Shown piece by piece: positions 35,535 to 42,405 of a stretch of 61,450 nucleotides of DNA. Source of the DNA: Streptomyces catenulae (GTDB taxonomy: Bacteria > Actinomycetota > Actinomycetes > Streptomycetales > Streptomycetaceae); NCBI RefSeq assembly GCF_000718015.1, contig NZ_JODY01000036.1:1-61450 (forward strand), written 5' to 3'. The number at the start of each line of letters is the position of its first letter. The first letter of the stretch is position 1. The position numbers and the translations under genes were made by a program. Under the pieces are notes generated by a model. That model ran no database searches and had not been told where the DNA came from. It saw only the letters and a list, made by a program, of their open reading frames with translations.

Positions 35535-36583
35535 CCCGCCTCATTCCGTCCCCGGTCGTCGTCGACATCAACGCCGGCGCCCTGGACGACCTGGCGGGCC
35601 TCCTGGCCGATCAGCGCATCTCCGCATCCGGGAAGCTCGCCATCGCCATCTCCGGCGGTTCGGGCGCCCGGCTGCGGGAGCGGCTGTCCCCCGCGCTGCC
35701 CGGCGCGGACTGGTACGAGGTCGGCGGCGGCACGCTCGACGACGCGATCAAGCTCGGCGACGCCATGAAGAAGGGGCACTACGACGCCGTCGTGGGCCTG
35801 GGCGGCGGCAAGATCATCGACTGCGCGAAGTACGCCGCCGCGCGGATCGGCCTGCCGCTGGTCGCCGTCGCGACGAACCTGTCGCACGACGGCCTCTGCT
35901 CGCCGGTCGCCACGCTCGACAACGACGCGGGCCGCGGCTCCTACGGGGTGCCGAACCCGATCGCCGTCGTCATCGACCTCGACATCATCCGCGAGGCGCC
36001 CGTCCGCTTCGTTCGCTCCGGCATCGGTGACGCCATCTCCAACATCTCCGCGGTCGCGGACTGGGAGCTGGCCCACCAGGAGAACGGCGAGGCGATAGAC
36101 GGGCTGGCCGCCGCGATGGCGCGCCAGGCCGGAGAGGCCGTGCTGCGCCACCCCGGTGGCGTCGGTGACGACAACTTCCTCCAGGTGCTGGCCGAGGGCC
36201 TCGTCCTCACCGGCATCTCGATGTCCGTCGCGGGCGACAGCCGGCCGGCCTCGGGGGCCTGCCACGAGATCAACCACGGCTTCGACATCCTCTTCCCCAA
36301 GCGGGCGGCGAGCCACGGCGAGCAGTGCGGCCTCGGCGCCGCCTTCGCCACCCACCTGCGCGGCGACGCGGAGACGTCCGCGCTGATGGTCGAGGCGCTC
36401 CAGCGGCACGGCCTGCCGGTCACGCCGGGCGAGATCGGCTTCACGGACGAGGAGTTCGTCCAGGTCGTCGAGTTCGCCCCGAAGACCCGGCCGGGCCGGT
36501 ACACCATCCTGGAACACCTGGACCTGTCCACCGACGAGATCAGGGACGCATACGCCGACTATGCCAAAACCATCCGTAGCTGA
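35522..36583 (+). CDS. Iron-containing alcohol dehydrogenase family, glycerol-1-phosphate dehydrogenase-like
   Basis: A 353-residue enzyme of the AraM/EgsA/dehydroquinate-synthase-like fold. NAD(P) binding shows as ISGGSGARLRERL and VVGLGGGKIIDCAKYAA; VATNLSHDGLCSPVA resembles the archaeal G1P dehydrogenase block. Likely metal ligands are Asp170 (SGIGDAISN), His248/His252 (GACHEINHGFD) and His265 (AASHGEQCG). The expected reaction is NAD(P)H reduction of dihydroxyacetone phosphate or a related ketose phosphate to a polyol phosphate, feeding the cytidylyltransferase. It overlaps both neighbouring genes (13 and 23 bp). Confidence 0.82.
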   Translation: MPVLTRLIPSPVVVDINAGALDDLAGLLADQRISASGKLAIAISGGSGARLRERLSPALPGADWYEVGGGTLDDAIKLGDAMKKGHYDAVVGLGGGKIIDCAKYAAARIGLPLVAVATNLSHDGLCSPVATLDNDAGRGSYGVPNPIAVVIDLDIIREAPVRFVRSGIGDAISNISAVADWELAHQENGEAIDGLAAAMARQAGEAVLRHPGGVGDDNFLQVLAEGLVLTGISMSVAGDSRPASGACHEINHGFDILFPKRAASHGEQCGLGAAFATHLRGDAETSALMVEALQRHGLPVTPGEIGFTDEEFVQVVEFAPKTRPGRYTILEHLDLSTDEIRDAYADYAKTIRS

Positions 36584-37340
36584 ACTCCGGCCGGTCGTTC
36601 ACCCTCCGGGCGTGAAGGACCGGCGGAGCGGCGAGCACTGGGCCGGTCGGCTCTACATGCGCGAGGTCTCCCTCCGCATCGACCGGCATCTGGTGAACAC
36701 GAAGGTCACGCCCAACCAGCTGACCTACGTGATGACCGTCGCCGGTGCCCTCGCCGCCCCGGCACTGCTGGTGCCGGGGATCTGGGGCGCCGTGCTCGGC
36801 GTGGTGATGGTCCAGCTGTATCTGCTGTTCGACTGCGTCGACGGTGAGATCGCCCGCTGGAAGAAGCAGTACTCGATGTCCGGGGTCTACCTGGACCGCG
36901 TCGCCGCCTATCTGTGCGACGCCGCGGTCCTGGTCGGCTTCGGTCTGCGCGCCGCCGACCTGTGGGGCGGCGGACGCATCGACTGGCTCTGGGCCTTCCT
37001 CGGCACCCTCGCCGCCCTCGGCGCGATCCTGATCAAGGCGGAGACGGACCTGGTCGGCGTGGCCCGGCACCAGCAGGGCATGGCGCCGGTCAAGGAGTCG
37101 GCCGCCGAGCCGCGCTCCTCCGGCATGGCGCTGGCCCGTAAGGCCGCCGCGGCGCTCAAGTTCCACCGGCTGGTCCTCGGCGTCGAGGCGTCCCTGCTGA
37201 TCCTGGCCCTCGCGATCGTGGACTCGGTCCGCGGCGATCTGTTCTTCTCGCGGCTCGGCGTCGCGGTGCTCGCCGGTATCGCGCTGCTCCAGACCGTGCT
37301 CCACCTCGTGTCCATCCTCGCTTCCAGCAGGCTCAAGTGA
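36561..37340 (+). CDS. CDP-alcohol phosphatidyltransferase family protein with altered D4
   Basis: A 259-residue membrane protein with about six helices. The family motif appears as DCVDGEIARWKKQYS then MSGVYLDRVAA. Asp91, Asp94, Gly95, Ala98-Arg99, Gly108 and Asp112 fit the DxxDGxxAR...GxxxDxxxD pattern, but the fourth aspartate, the catalytic base in studied members, is Ala116. It may use another base, work with the larger paralogue at 32986, or have a non-catalytic role. It overlaps the dehydrogenase gene by 23 bp and the glycosyltransferase gene by GTGA, so it belongs to the same transcript. Confidence 0.82.
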   Translation: MPKPSVAELRPVVHPPGVKDRRSGEHWAGRLYMREVSLRIDRHLVNTKVTPNQLTYVMTVAGALAAPALLVPGIWGAVLGVVMVQLYLLFDCVDGEIARWKKQYSMSGVYLDRVAAYLCDAAVLVGFGLRAADLWGGGRIDWLWAFLGTLAALGAILIKAETDLVGVARHQQGMAPVKESAAEPRSSGMALARKAAAALKFHRLVLGVEASLLILALAIVDSVRGDLFFSRLGVAVLAGIALLQTVLHLVSILASSRLK

Positions 37341-38239
37341 CGAAGACCCCTCAGAAGATGACGGTCGGCGCGGTGGTCCTCACCATGGGCAACCGCCCCG
37401 AGGAACTCCGTGCGCTGCTGGACTCGGTCGCCGCGCAGGAGGGCGATCCGGTCGAGGTGGTGGTGGTCGGCAACGGCTCACCCCTGCCCGAGCTGGACGT
37501 CCCGGGGCTCGCGGTGCGCACCGTCGAGCTGCCGGAGAACGTCGGCATCCCGGCGGGCCGCAACGTCGGCATCGAGGCGTTCGGCCCCGGCGGCACCGAC
37601 GTCGACATCCTGCTCTTCCTCGACGACGACGGTCTGCTGGCCCGCAAGGACACCGCCGAGCTGTGCCGTCAGGCGTTCGCCGCGGACGAGAAGCTGGGCA
37701 TCATCAGCTTCCGGATCGCCGACCCGGACACCGGGGAGACCCAGCGCCGCCACGTCCCGCGGCTGCGCGCCTCCGACCCGATGCGCTCCTCGCGGGTGAC
37801 CACCTTCCTCGGCGGCGCCAACGCGGCCCGTACGGCGGTGTTCGCGCAGGTCGGCGGCTTGCCCGACGACTTCTTCTACGCGCACGAGGAGACCGACCTG
37901 GCCTGGCGCGCGCTGGACGCGGGCTGGCTGGTCGACTACCGCGCGGACATGCTGCTGCTCCACCCGACGATGGCGCCGAGCCGGCACGCGGTCTACCACC
38001 GCATGGTGGCCCGTAACCGCGTCTGGCTGGCCCGGCGCAATCTGCCCGCCCCGCTGGTTCCGGTCTACCTCGGTGTCTGGTTCCTGCTGACGCTGGCCCG
38101 GCGCCCTTCCCTTCCGGCGCTGCGCGTCTGGCTGGCCGGTTTCAAGGAGGGCTGGACGACCCCGTGCGGCCCCAGGCGGCCGATGAAGTGGCGTACCGTG
38201 TGGCGCCTGACCCGGCTGGGTCGCCCTCCCGTCATCTGA
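37337..38239 (+). CDS. Family 2 glycosyltransferase
   Basis: A 300-residue GT-A fold protein: GAVVLTMGNRPEELRALLDS opens the nucleotide-sugar domain, followed by VVVGNGSPLPELDVPG, NVGIPAGRNVGIEA, LFLDDDGLLARKD (metal-binding DDD) and FYAHEETDLAWRALD (catalytic ED region). It resembles rhamnosyl- and galactofuranosyl-type GT2 enzymes; donor and acceptor are unknown. A hydrophobic stretch near residue 240 (LVPVYLGVWFLLTLARR) may tether it to the membrane. In this operon it would glycosylate the phosphodiester product before export. Confidence 0.88.
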   Translation: MTKTPQKMTVGAVVLTMGNRPEELRALLDSVAAQEGDPVEVVVVGNGSPLPELDVPGLAVRTVELPENVGIPAGRNVGIEAFGPGGTDVDILLFLDDDGLLARKDTAELCRQAFAADEKLGIISFRIADPDTGETQRRHVPRLRASDPMRSSRVTTFLGGANAARTAVFAQVGGLPDDFFYAHEETDLAWRALDAGWLVDYRADMLLLHPTMAPSRHAVYHRMVARNRVWLARRNLPAPLVPVYLGVWFLLTLARRPSLPALRVWLAGFKEGWTTPCGPRRPMKWRTVWRLTRLGRPPVI

Positions 38240-38309
38240 CAAGCTCAATATCTGAGAGCATCAGGCGCGAACCGGGGCGTGGCCCCGGCAGCGCACCTTG
38301 AGGACGAAA

Positions 38310-39257
38310 GTGTCAACTGTGAGCGAGACCACGCACGACAGTGCGGTCGCCATGAGTGCCCCGCCATCCCCCGACGACGGGCTCACCCCTGCCCAGCTGG
38401 CCCAGAAGTACGGGCTGTCGCAGAGCGGTGCCCGACCCGGCCTGTTCGAATACGTCCGGCAGCTGTGGGACCGGCGCCACTTCATCGCCGCCTTCTCCAG
38501 CGCCAAGCTGACCGCGCAGTACAGCCAGGCGAAGCTGGGCCAGGTCTGGCAGGTGGCGACGCCGCTGCTCAACGCGTTGGTGTACTACTTCATCTTCGGT
38601 CTGCTCATGGGCGGCCGGGGCAAGATGACCAACGACGTCTACATCCCGTTCCTGGTGACCGGTGTCTTCGTCTTCACCTTCACCCAGAGCTCGGCGATGG
38701 CCGGTGTCCGGGCGATCTCCGGCAACCTCGGGCTGGTGCGCGCGCTGCACTTCCCGCGCGCCTCGCTGCCGATCTCGTTCGCACTCCAGCAGCTCCAGCA
38801 ACTGCTGTTCTCGATGATCGTGCTGGTCATCGTGTTGCTCGGGTTCGGTCACTACCCGTCGCTGTCGTGGCTGCTGGTGTTCCCCACGCTCGTACTCCAG
38901 TACGTCTTCAACACCGGTCTGGCCCTGATCATGGCCCGCGCCGGTGCGAAGACCCCGGACCTGGCGCAGCTGCTGCCGTTCATCATGCGGACGTGGATGT
39001 ACGCCTCCGGCGTCATGTACAACCTGACCGAGCAGCTGCGGAACAAGCACGCCGCCGAGTGGCTCATCAACCTTCTGGCGTCGAACCCGGCGTCGGTCTA
39101 CATCGACCTGATGCGGTACTCGCTGCTGGGTCACGGTTTCAACCACAGGGACCTGCCGCCGCACGTCTGGGCGCTGGCCCTCGGCTGGGCGCTGCTCGTC
39201 GGCGCCGCGGGTTTCGTGTACTTCTGGAAGGCTGAGGAGCGTTACGGCCGTGGCTGA
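38310..39257 (+). CDS. ABC transporter permease, polysaccharide/teichoic-acid export type (TagG-like)
   Basis: A 315-residue ABC-2 permease with six helices: a cytoplasmic N-terminus, then SQAKLGQVWQVATPLLNALV and YYFIFGLLMGGRGKM in the ABC2 domain, and PFIMRTWMYASGVMYNLTEQ typical of TagG/RfbA-like exporters. It should move a lipid-linked glycopolymer or glycolipid across the membrane with the ATPase encoded 8 bp inside its 3' end. I choose GTG 38310, six bases after GAGG; TTG 38298 and GTG 38319 are alternatives. It starts 70 bp after the glycosyltransferase. Confidence 0.88.
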   Translation: MSTVSETTHDSAVAMSAPPSPDDGLTPAQLAQKYGLSQSGARPGLFEYVRQLWDRRHFIAAFSSAKLTAQYSQAKLGQVWQVATPLLNALVYYFIFGLLMGGRGKMTNDVYIPFLVTGVFVFTFTQSSAMAGVRAISGNLGLVRALHFPRASLPISFALQQLQQLLFSMIVLVIVLLGFGHYPSLSWLLVFPTLVLQYVFNTGLALIMARAGAKTPDLAQLLPFIMRTWMYASGVMYNLTEQLRNKHAAEWLINLLASNPASVYIDLMRYSLLGHGFNHRDLPPHVWALALGWALLVGAAGFVYFWKAEERYGRG

Positions 39258-40053
39258 GCAGCAGCAGGACACCGGCGCCACCGCGCAGGCGGCCCCGGCC
39301 ACCCGCCCCACCGTGATCGCCGACGATCTGCACATCGTCTACCGCGTCTACGGCGGTGGCGGCAAGGGCAGCGCCACCGCGGCGCTCAACCGGATCATCC
39401 GCCGCAAGCCGGGCGGCAGCGTCCGCGAGGTGCACGCGGTCAAGGGCGTCAATTTCACCGCGTACCGCGGCGAGGCCATCGGGCTGATCGGCTCCAACGG
39501 CTCGGGCAAGTCGACGTTGCTGCGGGCCATCGCCGGTCTCCTCCCGGCGGAGCGCGGCAAGGTCTACACCGACGGCCAGCCGTCGCTGCTGGGTGTGAAC
39601 GCGGCGCTGATGAACGACCTGACCGGCGAGAAGAATGTGGTGCTGGGCGGGCTGGCGATGGGTATGTCCCGCGACCAGGTCCGCGAGCGCTACCAGGGCA
39701 TCGTCGACTTCTCGGGGATCAACGAGAAGGGCGACTTCATCTCGCTGCCGATGCGCACCTACTCGTCCGGTATGGCGGCCCGGCTGCGGTTCTCCATCGC
39801 CGCGGCGAAGGACCACGACGTGCTGATGATCGACGAGGCGCTGGCCACCGGCGACCGCAAGTTCCAGAAGCGCTCCGAGGCCCGCATCCGTGAGCTGCGC
39901 AAGGAGGCCGGTACGGTCTTCCTGGTCAGCCACAACAACAAGTCGATCAGGGACACCTGCGACCGGGTGCTGTGGCTGGAGAAGGGCGAGCTGCTGATGG
40001 ACGGCCCGACCGACGAGGTCATCAAGGCGTACGAGAAGGAGTCGGGCAAGTAG
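39250..40053 (+). CDS. ABC transporter ATP-binding protein (TagH-like)
   Basis: A 267-residue ATPase. Walker A is GLIGSNGSGKSTLLRAI, the signature motif MRTYSSGMAARLRFSIA and Walker B VLMIDEALATGD, with H-loop LVSHNNKSI. The signature YSSGMxARL and DEALATGD are those of polysaccharide/teichoic-acid exporters (TagH, KpsT, RfbE). It overlaps the permease gene by 8 bp and is the last gene before a strong terminator, so permease and ATPase form the exporter of this operon's product. Confidence 0.92.
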   Translation: MAEQQQDTGATAQAAPATRPTVIADDLHIVYRVYGGGGKGSATAALNRIIRRKPGGSVREVHAVKGVNFTAYRGEAIGLIGSNGSGKSTLLRAIAGLLPAERGKVYTDGQPSLLGVNAALMNDLTGEKNVVLGGLAMGMSRDQVRERYQGIVDFSGINEKGDFISLPMRTYSSGMAARLRFSIAAAKDHDVLMIDEALATGDRKFQKRSEARIRELRKEAGTVFLVSHNNKSIRDTCDRVLWLEKGELLMDGPTDEVIKAYEKESGK

Positions 40054-40066
40054 TCCGCCTCCGGCC

Positions 40067-40098
40067 CGGGCCCCCGCGAGACCGTTCGCGGGGGCCCG
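40067..40098 (+). terminator. Terminator of the CDP-alcohol/ABC operon
   Basis: A perfect 13-bp stem (CGGGCCCCCGCGA and its complement) with a 6-nt loop begins 13 bp after the ATPase stop codon. Confidence 0.7.
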
Positions 40099-40222
40099 AC
40101 GGCCGTCATGGGCCTGTCAACTCCCGCAGGTGGGAGCGTGTTTGGGCCGGGCGCGGTGCCGCGCCGGACGGGGCCCCGCGGTGCGGGACCCGGTCGGCCG
40201 TCGCGAAGATCTACCGCGTAAG

Positions 40223-40241
40223 CTGTACAGGTACTGATCAG
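40223..40241. promoter_or_regulatory. Paired 8-bp palindromes upstream of the hopanoid operon
   Basis: CTGTACAG (40223-40230) and CTGATCAG (40234-40241) are each perfect palindromes, three bases apart, in an AT-rich island (40200-40350) inside the 309-bp gap 40054-40362. TATAAG at 40251-40256 is a possible -10, but no convincing -35 accompanies it. This is where the operon's promoter and control should lie. Confidence 0.35.
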
Positions 40242-40362
40242 AATAAGTGGTATAAGTCGGGCAATGCTCGCCATTTGTGAGCGTAGAACGGTCCTGTCGG
40301 GCGTGGCGTGTCCGAAATGGGATGTTTTGGCTTGGCGGTGTAGAACGGGAGACGTGACGGCA

Positions 40363-40413
40363 ATGGCTACTGGACCGCTCCGGCTCCGAAACGCGCCGGG
40401 CAGACTTCGGTGA
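40363..40413 (+). CDS. Putative 16-residue leader ORF coupled to hpnC
   Basis: ATG 40363 opens MATGPLRLRNAPGRLR, whose stop TGA (40411-40413) overlaps the hpnC GTG (40410-40412) in the classic GTGA arrangement. A GGGAG motif lies about 11 bases upstream of the ATG, and an in-frame GTG at 40354 is an alternative start. hpnC itself has no clear ribosome site, so ribosomes ending the leader could restart there. No family is recognised; this is a structural inference. Confidence 0.35.
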   Translation: MATGPLRLRNAPGRLR

Positions 40414-41336
40414 GCCGAGAAACGGCCCGGGCCTCCGCAGGCCGGCCGGTGGACGATCCCTCGCGCACCGTCCTCGACCAGGCCGCTCACGAGAACTTCC
40501 CGGTCGCGCCCTTCTTCCTGCCCCGCGCCTGGCGCGGCGACCTCATGGCGGTCTACGGGTACGCCCGTCTGGTCGACGACATCGGCGACGGCGACCTCGC
40601 CCCCGGCGGCGGCGACGCCGTCCTCCTCGGGCTGGAGCGCGAGCAGGCCGACGACCGCTTCGCGCTGCTCGACGCCCTCGAAGCCGACCTGCACCGCGTC
40701 TTCGGCGACCGCGCCCCCGGCCCCCGCCACCCGCTGCTGCGCCGTCTGGGCCCGACCGTCCGCCGCTGCGGACTGACGCCGGAGCCCTTCCTCGGCCTGA
40801 TCGAGGCGAACCGTCAGGACCAGCGGATCTCGCGCTACGCGACCACCGCGGACCTCGACGCGTACTGCGAGCTGTCCGCCAACCCCGTCGGCCGCCTCGT
40901 CCTCGGCATCACCGGCACCACCAGCCCCGAACGCGTCCGGCGCTCCGACGAGATCTGCACCGCGCTGCAGATCGTCGAACACCTCCAGGACGTCGCCGAG
41001 GACCTGGCCCGCGACCGGATCTACCTCCCCGAGGAGAACCGCAAGCGCTTCGGCGTCACCGAGGCCGACCTCGCCGCCCCGCACGCCTCTCCCGCCGTGC
41101 GCGCGCTCATCGCCCACGAGGCGGACCGCGCCACCCGGCTGCTGGACGCCGGAGCCCCGCTGGTGGGCAGCGTCCACGGCCGGCTGCGGCTGCTGCTGGC
41201 CGGTTTCGTCGGCGGCGGGCGCGCCGCCCTGCAGGCCGTCGCCGACGCCGGCCACGACGTACTCCCCGGACCGCCCAAGCCGACCAAGCTCAGCCTGCTG
41301 CGCGCGGTGGGGGCGACATTGCGAAGAGAGGGGTGA
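40410..41336 (+). CDS. hpnC: Squalene synthase HpnC (hydroxysqualene synthase type)
   Basis: A 308-residue head-to-head prenyl synthase of the trans-isoprenyl diphosphate synthase fold. The two aspartate-rich regions are YARLVDDIGDGD (Asp56-Asp60) and LQDVAEDLARDRIYLPEE, with FLPRAWRGDLMAVY upstream. In the HpnCDE route HpnC converts presqualene diphosphate to hydroxysqualene. GTG 40410 is the first possible start in this frame and abuts a small leader ORF. It overlaps hpnD by GTGA, so the two are translated together. Confidence 0.92.
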   Translation: MSRETARASAGRPVDDPSRTVLDQAAHENFPVAPFFLPRAWRGDLMAVYGYARLVDDIGDGDLAPGGGDAVLLGLEREQADDRFALLDALEADLHRVFGDRAPGPRHPLLRRLGPTVRRCGLTPEPFLGLIEANRQDQRISRYATTADLDAYCELSANPVGRLVLGITGTTSPERVRRSDEICTALQIVEHLQDVAEDLARDRIYLPEENRKRFGVTEADLAAPHASPAVRALIAHEADRATRLLDAGAPLVGSVHGRLRLLLAGFVGGGRAALQAVADAGHDVLPGPPKPTKLSLLRAVGATLRREG

Positions 41337-42280
41337 GTCGGACCGTGGAGGAAACCGCACAGCCAGCCGCGCCGGTGCTCGCCGCATACCGCTACTGCGA
41401 GGCCGTCACCGGGCACCAGGCCCGGAACTTCGCCTACGGCATCCGGCTGCTGCCCGCCGCCAAGCGGCAGGCCATGTCGGCGCTGTACGCCTTCTCCCGC
41501 CGCGTCGACGACATCGGCGACGGCGCCCTGGAGCCGGAGGCCAAGCGCGTCCGGCTGGAGAACACCCGGGCGCTGCTGGGCCGGATCAAGGACGGCGAGA
41601 TCGAGGAGGACGACACCGACCCGGTCGCCGTCGCCCTCGCCGACGCCGCCCGGCGCTTCCCGCTGCCCCTGGTCGGCCTCGACGAGCTGATCGACGGCGT
41701 CCTGATGGACGTCCGCGGCGAGACCTACCGCACCTGGGACGAGCTGAAGCTCTACTGCCGCTGCGTCGCCGGGGCCATCGGTCGGCTCTCGCTCGGCGTG
41801 TTCGGCACGGTGCCCGGCGCACCGGACGCCGCGCGCGCCCCCGAGTACGCCGACACCCTCGGCCTCGCGCTGCAGCTCACCAACATCCTGCGCGACGTCC
41901 GCGAGGACGCCGCCAACGGCCGCACCTACCTGCCCGCCGAGGACCTCGCGAAGTTCGGCTGCTCGGCCGGGTTCGACGCGCCGGTCCCGCCGCCCGGCGC
42001 GGACTTCGCCGGTCTGGTGCACTTCGAGGCCACCCGCGCCCGCGCGCTCTTCGCCGAGGGCTTCCGGCTGCTGCCGATGCTGGACCGCCGCAGCGGCGCC
42101 TGCGTCGCGGCGATGGCCGGGATCTACCACCGGCTGCTGACCCGGATCGCCGACGACCCGGAGGCCGTGCTCCGCGGCCGGGTGTCGCTGCCGGGCCGGG
42201 AGAAGGCGTTCGTCGCGGTGCGCGGTCTGTCCGGTCTGGACGCCCGCGCGGCGGGCCGCCGCACCGCCGGGAGGCGCTGA
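41333..42280 (+). CDS. hpnD: Presqualene diphosphate synthase HpnD
   Basis: A 315-residue paralogue of HpnC. It shows NFAYGIRLLPAAKRQAMSA, the first Asp motif FSRRVDDIGDG (Asp59-Asp63), and LQLTNILRDVREDAANGR as the second. HpnD condenses two farnesyl diphosphates to presqualene diphosphate. The shorter spacing and RxxDD form of the first motif distinguish it from HpnC. Its stop overlaps the ATG of a 41-codon ORF (TGATG), and GGGAGG near its end serves as that ORF's ribosome site. Confidence 0.92.
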   Translation: MSRTVEETAQPAAPVLAAYRYCEAVTGHQARNFAYGIRLLPAAKRQAMSALYAFSRRVDDIGDGALEPEAKRVRLENTRALLGRIKDGEIEEDDTDPVAVALADAARRFPLPLVGLDELIDGVLMDVRGETYRTWDELKLYCRCVAGAIGRLSLGVFGTVPGAPDAARAPEYADTLGLALQLTNILRDVREDAANGRTYLPAEDLAKFGCSAGFDAPVPPPGADFAGLVHFEATRARALFAEGFRLLPMLDRRSGACVAAMAGIYHRLLTRIADDPEAVLRGRVSLPGREKAFVAVRGLSGLDARAAGRRTAGRR

Positions 42281-42405
42281 TGTACGACCGCACCACCGCA
42301 CGGCCCGGCCTCCCGGCGGCCCGGCCGACGCACCCCGCGGCACCCGGGGCAACCCTCCCGGTGATCATGGCGTCCCTGTGGACGGCGACGGGGGAGGACA
42401 CATGA
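42280..42405 (+). CDS. 41-residue protein between hpnD and hpnE, unknown
   Basis: The ORF is tied to both neighbours. Its ATG overlaps the hpnD stop (TGATG) and has GGGAGG five bases upstream; its TGA overlaps the hpnE ATG (ATGA). The product MYDRTTARPGLPAARPTHPA... is Pro/Ala-rich and ends IMASLWTATGEDT, with no membrane or signal segment. I do not recognise it with confidence; I recall that streptomycete hopanoid operons carry a short ORF at this point. Perfect start/stop coupling is the main evidence. It may serve mainly to pass ribosomes from hpnD to hpnE. Confidence 0.55.
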   Translation: MYDRTTARPGLPAARPTHPAAPGATLPVIMASLWTATGEDT

